DNA of 64,000 nucleotides. It comes from 2-12-FULL-35-23 sp965196985. GTDB taxonomy: Bacteria; Pseudomonadota; Gammaproteobacteria; UBA12402. This document shows, one piece after another, positions 53,555 through 62,210 of the stretch (positions within the stretch are counted from its first letter, which is position 1; every line of letters begins with the position of its first letter). The notes under the pieces are model-generated. The model ran no database searches. It had not been told where the DNA came from and saw nothing but the letters and a program-made list of their open reading frames with translations. Location: assembly GCA_965196985.1 (NCBI GenBank), contig CBDALO010000171.1:1-64000 (forward strand), written 5' to 3'. A program made the translations under genes and the position numbers.

Positions 53555-55275
53555 TATATTGGCTCCAAGTAATCAATCATAAGCTGTAAACTCTTGCGAC
53601 CCATATATTCATTAACGTCAAGTCGATAGGCTGCAAGAACTTGTTTGCAGCGGTAGTTGGGCCATCGTTCTAAATCGGCATTAAATAAAATGGCGTCGAG
53701 CATTTTATCATTAAAGCCTAAGGTTAGCTTTAAATGCTTTTCAGCAACTAAGCGTTGATCAACCAAGTTGAAATGGTTAGCAAATATTGGCTCAGGAAAT
53801 CCTTGCCCCCAGGGGCCGCTTTCACGCAACAGCTGTGCTAGTGACAAAGAAAGGTCTGCTTCGTTTAGTTCTGCATCACAGGTTAAGGTGTTTTCTAAAT
53901 CCTTCGTTTTTAGCTGTTTAATAACATCTTCTTCTAGAACCTGTTTAAAAAGCTTAAAATCTTGTTTTGCAATAGTTAAGCCAGCAGCCATGGCATGGCC
54001 ACCGTATTTTTTTAGTAGTTTGGGGTGAGTTAGTGAAATGCGTTCCAAAGCGTCACGAATATGAAAACCGGAAATGGATCGAGCTGAGCCTTTTAGCTCA
54101 CCTTCATTGCCAGCAGCAAAGATTATGCTAGGACGATGGTAGTGATCTTTTATGCGTGAAGCTAAAATGCCAATAACGCCTTGATGCCAAGTTGAGTTAT
54201 ATAGGCAGATAGCATGTTGTTTTTTTAGTTGCGGTGGTAGTTTCTGTAAATCAGTAAAAGCTTGCTGTTTCATCTTAGCTTCAATAACACGGCGTTCAGA
54301 ATTAATGCGGTCAAGCTCAGCAGCTAAACGCATAGCATTGGCTTCATCATCCGTTAGTAAACACTCGACACCTATTGACATATCTTCCAGACGCCCTGCT
54401 GCATTAAGCCTCGGTGCGACAGCAAATCCTAAATCAGCAGCTACGAGCCGTGGTAGTTGGCGTTTGCCTAAGCGCAATAAAGCTTTAATACCGGGTATAC
54501 AATGCCCAGAACGAATTCGTTGTAGCCCATTAAAAACTAAAGCACGATTATTTTTATCCAGTGGTACGACATCAGCAACTGTGCCAAGGGCAACTAAATC
54601 TAATAATTGAGCTAAATTAAACTCTGGCAATTGTTGCTTAGCAAACCAGTCCTGCTCCCTTAGGTGGGCACGAAGTGCGATCATGACATAGAAGACTACT
54701 CCGCAGCCTGCCAAACATTTACTGGGAAAATTGTCGCCAGGTTGATTAGGGTTTACGATTGCACAAGCGTTCGGTAGTTGTTCTGCAGCTAGGTGATGGT
54801 CAGTAATAATTACATCCATACCTAGCTCGTTGGCTAAATTAACACCCTCAAAACTGACAATGCCATTATCAACTGTGATTAATAGGTCTGGGTTTTTGGT
54901 TTTTGCTAGCTGGACAATTTCTTCGGAAAGCCCATAACCATATTCAAAGCGGTTAGGAACTAAGTAGCTAACTTGCTTAGCACCAAGCCCCCTTAAAGCA
55001 CGAACAGCGATTGCGGTACTTGTTGCACCATCAGTATCATAGTCACCGATTACCATGATGTGTTGTTGTTGGGCTAGTGCCTGGTATAAACGCGCTACGG
55101 CCCGGCCGATTCCTTGTAGTGTTTGGAAAGGATGAAGATTGTTTAACGTTTTTTCTAGTTCACTGTCTTGTGTAACACCGCGAGTTAAATAAATACGGTT
55201 AAGTAATGGGTGATCGACTAGCTTAATATCGCTTAGATCATTTTTTAGTTCTCGATAAACAATAGAGCGTTTCAT
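53554..55275 (-). CDS. recJ: Single-strand-specific exonuclease RecJ
   Basis: 573 residues (E. coli 577). 5'-3' exonuclease in recombination and mismatch repair. The DHH phosphoesterase motifs are visible: VIGDYDTDGATSTAIAVRAL, ITVDNGIVSFEGVNLANELG, DVIITDHHLAAEQLPNACAI; the DHHA1 part holds GGHAMAAGLTIAKQD. The C-terminal OB domain follows. The downstream murF overlaps by one base. A MITE and repeat B lie between the start and the ISKra4 copy. Confidence 0.95.
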   Translation of the reverse strand: MKRSIVYRELKNDLSDIKLVDHPLLNRIYLTRGVTQDSELEKTLNNLHPFQTLQGIGRAVARLYQALAQQQHIMVIGDYDTDGATSTAIAVRALRGLGAKQVSYLVPNRFEYGYGLSEEIVQLAKTKNPDLLITVDNGIVSFEGVNLANELGMDVIITDHHLAAEQLPNACAIVNPNQPGDNFPSKCLAGCGVVFYVMIALRAHLREQDWFAKQQLPEFNLAQLLDLVALGTVADVVPLDKNNRALVFNGLQRIRSGHCIPGIKALLRLGKRQLPRLVAADLGFAVAPRLNAAGRLEDMSIGVECLLTDDEANAMRLAAELDRINSERRVIEAKMKQQAFTDLQKLPPQLKKQHAICLYNSTWHQGVIGILASRIKDHYHRPSIIFAAGNEGELKGSARSISGFHIRDALERISLTHPKLLKKYGGHAMAAGLTIAKQDFKLFKQVLEEDVIKQLKTKDLENTLTCDAELNEADLSLSLAQLLRESGPWGQGFPEPIFANHFNLVDQRLVAEKHLKLTLGFNDKMLDAILFNADLERWPNYRCKQVLAAYRLDVNEYMGRKSLQLMIDYLEPI

Positions 55276-55289
55276 GTTTGTAAACCTAT

Positions 55290-55335
55290 ATTTTTAAAAT
55301 CCCCCGCCTCGCTTCGCGAGCTGCCCCTTTGAATC
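55290..55335. repeat. Intergenic repeat unit B, cut by a MITE
   Basis: AAATCCCCCGCCTCGCTTCG then CGAGCTGCCCCTTTGAATCA, in the recJ upstream region; the MITE follows directly. Confidence 0.7.
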
Positions 55336-55337
55336 AA

Positions 55338-55495
55338 GGCGTTGCTGCATAAGTCCTTTCACACTTTGTCTTGCTGATTTGTGTGTTACTTTTGCTCCAT
55401 GGCTCGCTACGCTGCGCTTTACTTACGCAAAAGCAACACACAAATCAGTTTAAGTCGAGCTAGCTAGTTTGTTCTGCTATTTATGCAACAATGCC
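55338..55495. mobile_element. MITE, 158 bases
   Basis: Ends GGCGTTGCTGCATAAG and TTTATGCAACAATGCC, with an internal inverted repeat CTGATTTGTGTGTTACTTTT / GCAAAAGCAACACACAAATC. The flanks TTGAATCAA and TTCAAAAAA are only loosely alike, so the duplication has decayed. It lies upstream of recJ. Confidence 0.8.
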
Positions 55496-55569
55496 TTCAA
55501 AAAAGGAGGCTATTTTTATAAAGCTTCATAACTGCTACCAAGCTTTCGTAGCACGTCCCCTCCTTAGAA

Positions 55570-56956
55570 GGGTGCTGCCTCTATATAATGTAGGCTATAT
55601 TGCTGCTGGCACGCCAAAATCATTGACCTTCTCCCAAAACTGATCCCATCTGCCTTTAGTCTTTACTAGTGTTCTCAAGCATAAAACGATTTTCATTCCC
55701 TTGTCTTTCGAGCGCATTCCTGATCCGCCTAATCTTTGTTTAACAATTGTTTTACATGCTGCTTCAGTGACGCCAGAGCCAATTGGTGCATTCTGCTTAA
55801 TCAAATTATGATACGACATTCGCTTTTCTTTAATATTATTTTCAAAATACGTAATTGTTCCTTCTAGCTTTTCTCTAAGCGATTTATTCAGTTTTTTATT
55901 TAGATGCTCTTTAAGCTCAGCAAGTATTCTACCTGCCGCACCTTTCTTGTGCTTTAAGTCATGACATCTCTCTTCGAGCCAAACATCACGCTCATCTCTT
56001 TCAGATTTTTTGGTAAATACTGCCTTTGATGCTTCGCCGAGATATTCAGTTGCATGCCAAAAATCTAAAATTTGCGTATCAGTATGTTTTTTTAGAAATG
56101 GCCAATTATTTTTTGCTCCATCAGCAACGCCAATTGTTTTAGCATCAGGGTAATATTTCTTTTTCAGCTTTATTTCCTTTTCAAGCCTATTAAAGAATTC
56201 ATCTTTTCCATATTCTGGTGATGCTGCAACGTAGGTTGTGTGCAGGCGTGCACCATGCTTATCATACATGGAAATAGTTCCAACCATGCTCTCTCTATAA
56301 CCATCATCAACGGTGAGAACATATGCACCATCTAAGCTAATACTTAGCATCTCAATGCCTGCATCAAGCTTTGGCTCTTCATATTCCCACTCAGCCTCTT
56401 TGGCTTGTGCAATACCGCCAACAAAATCAGTTGCCCGTTGCAAGTATGAATGTGAGATTTTACGGTTATGATTGACCTTGAGATCATCAATAACACTAGG
56501 AGCAGGTAAGTTTGAGTATTTATGTGAGATTATTTTTGCAAATCGCGGTGTTGATCCTTGGATAATTCTAGCCTTATCTTCTAAAGGACAAAAGATCTTC
56601 CCGCCTTTAGAGGTTTGATAAACATAACGCTTAACTCGAGCAACTCCATAAGGCGTTTGGTAATTTGCTTCATCTCTACTTCGTGCTGTTAGCTTTATTT
56701 TTCCAACATGGATAGGAGAGCCATCTGCATCAAACTTACTTAAAGCTTTTTCAGTGGCTAATGTTCCAACCTCATTAAGGCCGTCAAGAATTGCATCCTC
56801 ACATTCAAGCATGGATCCTTTTAGTGGAAGCTTGAGCTCAATAGTTAATTCATTATTTTCATCAGAGAGAATTCTAGCTAACATCCAAACACCATCCGTA
56901 ATCAAGTTAAAGTGTATATTATGCTATATTTTCTACATTATATAAAGGCAGCACCC
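55570..56956 (-). mobile_element. ISKra4-family insertion sequence, copy B, in the loop of repeat unit A
   Basis: 1387 bases, same ends as copy A (GGGTGCTGCC and its complement). Left flank ends CTCCTTAGAA, right flank begins CTCCTTAGAA, a direct repeat of about 10 bases; joined, they restore the palindrome CCCTCCTTAGAATAAGGAG of unit A. Confidence 0.92.
55595..56905 (-). CDS. ISKra4-family transposase (copy B)
   Basis: 436 residues, catalytic D, D and E present (SISLDGAYVLTVDDG, IGVADGAKNNWPFLK, GSGVTEAACKTIVKQ). Compared with copy A it shows a handful of changes (Ile for Val in LDAGIEML, Glu for Gln in WLEERCHDL, Leu for Val in LKEHLNKK, Ser for Trp in GGSGMRSKDKG). The last change lies next to the catalytic Glu block and might matter. 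An alternative start at 56884 is possible. Confidence 0.92.
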   Translation of the reverse strand: MITDGVWMLARILSDENNELTIELKLPLKGSMLECEDAILDGLNEVGTLATEKALSKFDADGSPIHVGKIKLTARSRDEANYQTPYGVARVKRYVYQTSKGGKIFCPLEDKARIIQGSTPRFAKIISHKYSNLPAPSVIDDLKVNHNRKISHSYLQRATDFVGGIAQAKEAEWEYEEPKLDAGIEMLSISLDGAYVLTVDDGYRESMVGTISMYDKHGARLHTTYVAASPEYGKDEFFNRLEKEIKLKKKYYPDAKTIGVADGAKNNWPFLKKHTDTQILDFWHATEYLGEASKAVFTKKSERDERDVWLEERCHDLKHKKGAAGRILAELKEHLNKKLNKSLREKLEGTITYFENNIKEKRMSYHNLIKQNAPIGSGVTEAACKTIVKQRLGGSGMRSKDKGMKIVLCLRTLVKTKGRWDQFWEKVNDFGVPAAI

Positions 56957-57085
56957 CTCCTTAGAATAAGGAGTGACAGGGTGGATTATAAAAATAATCA
57001 ACTTCCTTTTATAAAACCAATTACCTTTAAATCCCCCGCTCGTTTCGCGAGCCGCCCCCTTTAAATCAAAGGGGGCCATTGTTTT
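56957..57085. repeat. Right half of unit A and unit B
   Basis: After ISKra4 the sequence continues TAAGGAGTGACAGGGTGGAT (unit A) and then AAATCCCCCGCTCGTTTCGC with CCCCCTTTAAATCAAAGGGGG (unit B, 57029-57075). No gene. Confidence 0.75.
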
Positions 57086-57140
57086 TTGAAAACCACCTGC
57101 TGCTTTTTGTCTGCCGTCCGCTGTCTACTGACCTCTGATA

Positions 57141-57166
57141 AATAAAACCCCATCAATAGATGGGGT
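57141..57166 (-). terminator. Rho-independent terminator
   Basis: Minus strand: perfect 8-base stem ACCCCATC-TATT-GATGGGGT followed by TTTATTTAT, 31 bases after the stop of the small membrane-protein gene. Confidence 0.8.
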
Positions 57167-57196
57167 ATTCTTTGTAATATTAAATCAAATTCGAGC

Positions 57197-57478
57197 TTAA
57201 CTACTTGCTAGCTGGCAGTCTAGCAATTTTCGGTTATAACGACCAACTAAAATAACAGAAACATAAGTAGAGACTATCCAGGTAGCAAATAGAATATCCC
57301 AGGCGCCAGCAACAGATATGCTAATGGAGGCAGAGATTACGACAAGAAAAAGAACTAGCAAAATAAGAGAAGCTTTCCAGCTGGCATAAAGAGTACCTAA
57401 TGGGCCAAGTAATAATGATAAAATAAAGGCAGCAAAAACACTTTTGTAAGGTAAAGTAACAATCCTTTCATTGCTCAT
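57197..57478 (-). CDS. Small membrane protein
   Basis: 93 residues with a short polar head (MSNERIVTLPYKSV) and three hydrophobic stretches: FAAFILSLLLGPLGTLYASW, ASLILLVLFLVVISASISIS and LFATWIVSTYVSVILVG. The Gly-Pro-Leu-Gly in the first span recalls small TM2-like proteins, but I cannot assign a family. GGGGAGAAATAGTT precedes the ATG. It lies 17 bases after the aminotransferase stop and ends at a terminator, so it was the last gene of that operon. Confidence 0.65.
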   Translation of the reverse strand: MSNERIVTLPYKSVFAAFILSLLLGPLGTLYASWKASLILLVLFLVVISASISISVAGAWDILFATWIVSTYVSVILVGRYNRKLLDCQLASS

Positions 57479-57495
57479 AACTATTTCTCCCCGTT

Positions 57496-58665
57496 CTATT
57501 TAATAAAATGCTCAATCGCAGTTATGGCTTGCTTAATACGCTGCTCATTTTCAACTAACGCAAATCGTACAAAGTCATTGCCGTACTCACCATAACTAAT
57601 TCCTGGTGAAACAACAACACCACTTTCAAGTAGTAATAGTTTGGCAAATTCCAGTGAACCCAAATGGCGAAACTGTTCTGGCAATTTAGCCCAAACGAAT
57701 GGAGTTGCTTCGGGCAAGCTAACATGCCAGCCTATTGAATTCAAGCCTGAACAGAGACAATCCCGACGTTAACGATAGCGTTGGCGATTTTCTTTAACAC
57801 AATCTTGTGGTCCAGTTAATGCTGCAATAGCAGCCTGCTGTATTGGCCAAAAAATACCAAAGTCTAAAAATGTTTTTACCTCTTTTAATGCATGAATTAG
57901 TTTGGCATTTCCACATAAGAAGCCAACTCGCCAGCCAGTTAAGTTATAGCTTTTAGTGAGAGAAAACACTTCAACCGCAACATCTTTTGCTCCTTCAGCT
58001 TGCAATAAGGAGGGTGCGCGCTTTTTGCCAAAGGAATAGTCAGCATAAATAAAGTCGTTCACAATAACTAAGCCATATTGTTTAGCTAAAGCAACTAGGC
58101 GATTGAGGAAATTAAGTGTAACCATCTTACCAGATGGGTTAGAAGGAAAGTTCACCATTAAAACTTTTGGTTTTGGCCAGGATTCATTGATTGATGTTTC
58201 TAATGCTTCTAGGAAATTGACTTCTTCCATCCAAGGGACATAGCGAATATCAGCACCGGCCAATAAAAAACTAAAAGCATGCAAAGGATAAGATGGATTA
58301 GGGACTAAAACCACATCGCCTTGATTTAAAATAGATAAAGCTAAGTGAGCCAAACCTTCTTTGGCGCCAACGGTGGTTACTACTTCTGTGTTAGGGTCCA
58401 GCTCTACAGTGAAGTTTTTTTGGTACCAGTTGCACATAGCTTCTCGTAAAGCTAATACGCCTTGTGATGAGGCCGTGTAGGCTTGAGTATGATTACTATC
58501 GATTGCTGCTTTTAAGGCTTTTGCGACATGAGGCGGCGGTGGTACGTCTGGATTCGCTACACTAAAGTCAAAGAGTGGCTTTGCTTTGTTTTTTAGGTCT
58601 AGTTTTAATTCATCAAGCGAATAAGATAGATACGGCGGCAGTTGCCGAATTTTAAGTGTTTCCAT
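57496..58665 (-). pseudogene. alaC: Alanine-type class I aminotransferase with an in-frame stop
   Basis: The frame starts at the ATG at 58665 (GGGGGG 7 bases upstream) with METLKIRQLPPYLSYSLDEL, holds the PLP lysine in EVFSLTKSYNLTGWRVGF, and ends prematurely at TAA (57769-57771) after ENRQRYR. The same frame continues RRDCLCSGLNSIGWHVSLPE to the natural end at 57496; E. coli AlaC reads QRYQRRRDVLVKGL at this place. A single change (for example CAA to TAA) is enough; there is no frameshift. Intact length would be 389 residues. The lost part carries the C-terminal domain with the substrate Arg in NDFVRFALVENEQRI, so the truncated product should be inactive. A sequencing error is possible. Confidence 0.87.
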
Positions 58666-58740
58666 ACACAATCCCCCCCTGCTTCATGTTAGACTATGAC
58701 TTGATTTGAGCAACATTTCAACTATTGGAAATTAAGTGTT

Positions 58741-59115
58741 ATGAAACTTTCTCCGGATAATCCAACTGGCCAGTACAAAGTTACTCGTTGTAGCAATGAT
58801 ACTGTTGAGGTTAGTGGTAATATTTATAAAGGTAATAATATTATTATTGGTAAGGACTTGTTACTTGTTGATCAACTGGGGAGCACTGCCGAGCTAACAG
58901 ATGAGAAGGAATGGAAGCTACTTTGGCAACAACAACCAGAAATCGTTATTATTGGCACTACTCAGCCAATTGCAGTACTTGCTAATAAGTTGCAACCCCT
59001 TTTTTATTCTCGTGGTATCGGTTTGGAGATTATGTCTAGTCCGGCGGCTTGTCGTACTTTGACAGTTTTATTAGCTGAACATCGTCATGTCTTCGCGGCA
59101 TTATTTCTAAAATAA
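58741..59115 (+). CDS. Mth938-like (DUF498) domain protein
   Basis: 124 residues forming a single Mth938/Xcc1710-type domain. Typical blocks are the N-terminal strand region YKVTRCSNDTVEVSGNIYKG, EIVIIGTTQPIAVLANKLQP in the middle and GLEIMSSPAACRTLTVLLAE near the end, where the mitochondrial relative NDUFAF3 also has its conserved segment. NDUFAF3 helps assemble respiratory complex I; the bacterial role is not established. No membrane span. Divergent from alaC with a 75-base shared promoter region. Confidence 0.82.
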   Translation: MKLSPDNPTGQYKVTRCSNDTVEVSGNIYKGNNIIIGKDLLLVDQLGSTAELTDEKEWKLLWQQQPEIVIIGTTQPIAVLANKLQPLFYSRGIGLEIMSSPAACRTLTVLLAEHRHVFAALFLK

Positions 59116-59376
59116 CTAGTTAGCCCTGAAAAACTATTTAAGTAGTTGATAGATAAAAAAATCAAGTGTCTCTTCGGGAGGAAATTTCTCAGGAAAGGGC
59201 TAACTACAACAAAAAATCCCAGATTTTTTGTTGAGTTGAATCTGAAAAAAGTCAGATTTGCTCGTTAGCAAGGCGGGCCGAGAACCGTAACGGAACGTAC
59301 ATAAAAGTACTTGAGTAACGGAAGCGCAGGCCCAACGCAGCTAACGGGCAAAGATGGCGTTTTTCAGGTTTAACTA
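59113..59376. repeat. Intergenic inverted-repeat array (several hairpins)
   Basis: Outer arms TAGTTAGCCCTGAAAAAC (about 59117-59134) and GTTTTTCAGGTTTAACTA (about 59358-59375) are near complements. Inside lie AGTTAGCCCT / GGGCTAACT, the perfect stem AACAAAAAATC-CCA-GATTTTTTGTT, the stem AATCTGA / TCAGATT, and GGGCC / GGCCC arms around ACGGAACGTACATAAAAGTA. There is no reading frame of note. It fills the whole gap between two convergent genes, so it could act as a bidirectional terminator or be a MITE. Confidence 0.65.
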
Positions 59377-59377
59377 A

Positions 59378-60631
59378 CTAAGTTACCCATAGCCGGGCAG
59401 TGATAACCTGATTACCAGTTACCTGGTTTACTTCAATGTGATAATTATTAATGCTCAAACAAACTGGTCCATCAGGGATTGCTTCTAACTGCTCAACAAG
59501 CAGCCCGCTGAGTGTTTTTGGCCCCGATTCTGGTAACTGCCAAGCTAATAATTTATTAAGCTCGCGCACATTAACTTCCCCTTTCACTATATAGCTGCCA
59601 TCTTTTTGTGCACTGATAAGCTGCTGAGCTGAGGCAATTTTATTATCAAGTTCTCCAACGATTTCTTCTAAAATATCCTCAACAGTAACCAACCCCAAGA
59701 TATCACCGTATTCGTCAACTACTAAAGCAAAACGTACTTTATGGATTCTAAAGTTTTCTAACTGAGTGTGTAGAGGTGTGCTCTCTGGAATATAGTAGGG
59801 TTCTTTAGCATTTTTTATCATGCTTTGTTTAGTGAGACGGTTGCGACTTAATAGGCGTACGCCATCACGTAAATGGAATATTCCAATGACTTTTTCAATA
59901 CTACCGTAATAAATTGGTATGCGTGCATGCGGACTTTTAACTAAGCGTTTAAGTATATCTTCCCAGCGCAGATTTAAATCTATTCCATAAATATCTTTGC
60001 GTGGCAGCATAACATCATCAACAGTAACACGCTCGAGATCTAATACTCCCAATAACATATCCTTATGGACTTCAGTTTCTTCATCTGCATCCATTGATTC
60101 GTGCACGATTGTTTTTAACTCTTCTTTATTAAGACTTTCAGTTAGACGTTTTTTATTAACATTTACTCGACATAGCCCTAGTAAACCATTTGCAATACTG
60201 TTAGATAACCACACAATGGGATAAAGTAATTTAAGTAGCAACCATAAAGGGTAGGAAACAACAAAACTTAGTCGTTCTGGATAAATAGCTGCAAAGGTTT
60301 TAGGGGTAACTTCAGCAAAAATTAAGATAACTAGTGTTAGTAGGATGGTTGCTATCAATACGCCAGTATCACCAAATAAGTGCACAGCTAAAACTGTTGC
60401 TAAGGCTGAAGCGAGAATATTTGCAAAAGTATTACCGATTAAAATAACCCCCAATAGTCTATCAGGACGCTCAAGTAGCCTTTGGGTAAGTTGGGCAGTA
60501 CGATTACCCTCTCTGGCTTTATGTCTTAATCGATAACGATTTAATGACATCATTGCCGTTTCTGAACTAGAAAAAAATGCTGATAATAAGACCAGCGCGA
60601 CTAAGGCTACTAATAAGCTAAGCTCGGCCAA
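59378..60631 (-). CDS. corB: CNNM/CorB-type transporter (DUF21, CBS pair, CorC_HlyC)
   Basis: 417 residues. An N-terminal DUF21 membrane domain (four spans, residues 1-150; SSSETAMMSLNRYRLRHKAR carries the conserved Ser-Glu-Thr) is followed by two CBS domains (about 200-320; LVDEYGDILGLVTVEDILEE) and a C-terminal CorC_HlyC domain (GSYIVKGEVNVRELNKLLAW). Relatives export magnesium or cobalt and give Co2+ resistance. In E. coli corB lies next to ypjD and ffh; here ffh follows divergently, but ypjD is absent and an IS1202-like element fills the space. Confidence 0.9.
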   Translation of the reverse strand: MAELSLLVALVALVLLSAFFSSSETAMMSLNRYRLRHKAREGNRTAQLTQRLLERPDRLLGVILIGNTFANILASALATVLAVHLFGDTGVLIATILLTLVILIFAEVTPKTFAAIYPERLSFVVSYPLWLLLKLLYPIVWLSNSIANGLLGLCRVNVNKKRLTESLNKEELKTIVHESMDADEETEVHKDMLLGVLDLERVTVDDVMLPRKDIYGIDLNLRWEDILKRLVKSPHARIPIYYGSIEKVIGIFHLRDGVRLLSRNRLTKQSMIKNAKEPYYIPESTPLHTQLENFRIHKVRFALVVDEYGDILGLVTVEDILEEIVGELDNKIASAQQLISAQKDGSYIVKGEVNVRELNKLLAWQLPESGPKTLSGLLVEQLEAIPDGPVCLSINNYHIEVNQVTGNQVITARLWVT

Positions 60632-60707
60632 CTCCTCTCCCCTTTAACCTGAAATATTGTCTTTTTATATCATTTAATAGCTTTATTGACTATAAAAGGA
60701 AGCCCTC

Positions 60708-62140
60708 AGTATATTCCAATCGTAAGATGAGCCTGAAGCAGCATCTGAACAGATGTCACCATGATGGTCCATCGGTTAGTCTTCAGTGCTGATAGTATCA
60801 GCTATTTGCTCTTTTGTTATTTTCTCAAATAACGTCTTCTTTGCTTCCTGCATCTTTTGTGCAGATTCATGATCAGTCAGAGAATACGCTAATTTATCTA
60901 GTCGTTCAAAGGTTTCATTTTCCTTTAAATACTGCTTAGCATTTTCAATTGATTTGAACTTTTCGTAAGGAGTCATAATGGCCTCGTAAGGGTAAAGTTT
61001 AGTTTGCTTACCCTTGCTATTAATGCTGGTTACAGGGAAGTAACAGGGTCTGTGAAAATTAATATAGTCGTTAAAATGCTGGTTATAGAATTCATTAATT
61101 TGCGGGGCAAAACGTTGTTGAATATGTATGTAGCCAAAATGCTTTCTAACAACCGAGCCATTTTTACTTTCCACCAAACCGTTGTCATTACTATGCCTTG
61201 GCCTCGATTTAGTGAGTTCAATAAATAACTTTTGCAATAGTTTAGCTACATGCTGATTAATGTACTCTGAGCCATTATCAGCATGTAGGCCTAACACTTT
61301 AAATGGAAAGGTATCGATTATTTGCTCTAAGACAGGGATTAAGTAAGCCTCACTAATTTTTTCAACAGCGCAGACTACTTCCATCTGTGTCACCTCGTCA
61401 ACAGCATTAATATGATAAACACCCTTGATTTTATCCATATCTCCTTGGTGCACTGTATCAATACGTATAAAGCCAGGCCTACCCTCTGGAGTTGGTTTTC
61501 GCCTTTCACCAATAGAAACCTGCGTTGCTTTAGTTTTATTAAAGTGTCGCCGTTTGCGCTGGTAGGTTTCAGTTTGTCGAAGATTGTAAAGATGAGAGAC
61601 TGAGATAAAAGCAAGACGCGCATAACGCTTATCTCCAAACAAATGAAAGGCTCTCTCGCAAAGTTTTTTTGTGGTAGGCCCGCTAAGCGTTTGATGAACC
61701 TGATCCGTTTCAGCTAACAACCAAGTATCCTCATGCGTATAGATTAAGCTAAACTTATTTCTAGGTGATCGTTGCTTAACAACAACTTTTCCTGACTTTT
61801 GATACTGAGCAATTAGCCTAGTAATTTGTGAACGTGAGTAACCAGTCATTCGTTGCAGGTAATCACGAATCAATCCTTTGTCCTTTTTGCACATACCGCA
61901 ATAAGCAAATTTTTTTAAAGTGTTCGTAACCCATAGGTAAGATTCTGCTCGTGATGTAGCTTCAAAGGTAAGCTGGGTTGATGAGGATAGAAATTGCTCA
62001 ATCTGGGCAAGTGTGTTTAATTCTATGTCGTTCATATTGATATTCATCCATATAGGATGAACGATCACGCAACAACTTCAGGCCCACTTTGCATTGGAAA
62101 GTGGGGGCTATTTCAGGCTCATCTTGCATTGGAAGAGACT
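60708..62140 (-). mobile_element. IS1202/IS481-like insertion sequence, copy 2 (intact)
   Basis: 1433 bases from AGTATATTCCAATCG to GGAAGAGACT, flanked by the 5-base direct repeat CCCTC (60703-60707 and 62141-62145). The inverted repeats match copy 1. It separates corB from ffh; the right end lies two bases from the probable -35 box of ffh. Confidence 0.92.
60776..62068 (-). CDS. DDE (rve-type) transposase of the IS1202/IS481-like element
   Basis: 430 residues from a GTG at 62068; ATGs at 62047 and 62035 are alternatives, and no clear ribosome site decides. An N-terminal helix-turn-helix region (LIRDYLQRMTGYSRSQITRL) leads to an integrase-like core with Asp in FIRIDTVHQGDMDK, Asp in LGLHADNGSEYINQH and Glu in NDNGLVESKNGSVVRKH. 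A C-terminal part (about 340-430) is rich in Lys and Glu. The 5-base duplication and the protein layout point to the IS1202 group as defined by its short-duplication members, but I cannot exclude an IS481 assignment. Frame intact. Confidence 0.85.
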   Translation of the reverse strand: MIVHPIWMNINMNDIELNTLAQIEQFLSSSTQLTFEATSRAESYLWVTNTLKKFAYCGMCKKDKGLIRDYLQRMTGYSRSQITRLIAQYQKSGKVVVKQRSPRNKFSLIYTHEDTWLLAETDQVHQTLSGPTTKKLCERAFHLFGDKRYARLAFISVSHLYNLRQTETYQRKRRHFNKTKATQVSIGERRKPTPEGRPGFIRIDTVHQGDMDKIKGVYHINAVDEVTQMEVVCAVEKISEAYLIPVLEQIIDTFPFKVLGLHADNGSEYINQHVAKLLQKLFIELTKSRPRHSNDNGLVESKNGSVVRKHFGYIHIQQRFAPQINEFYNQHFNDYINFHRPCYFPVTSINSKGKQTKLYPYEAIMTPYEKFKSIENAKQYLKENETFERLDKLAYSLTDHESAQKMQEAKKTLFEKITKEQIADTISTED

Positions 62141-62146
62141 CCCTCT

Positions 62147-62174
62147 TTGAAATAACGCCAAACTTCGTTAAAAT
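62147..62174 (+). promoter_or_regulatory. Probable ffh promoter
   Basis: TTGAAA (62147-62152), 16-base spacer, TAAAAT (62169-62174), 37 bases before the ffh ATG. It is the best match in the 65 bases left between the IS and the gene. Confidence 0.45.
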
Positions 62175-62210
62175 CGGCCTCTATTTGACAACCATTAGGT
62201 AAAAGTTCTC

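Noticed and set aside
22901..55495. MITE copies and A/B/C units as a CRISPR array
   Set aside because: Repeats are far apart, carry inverted structure and are not separated by uniform spacers; no cas genes.
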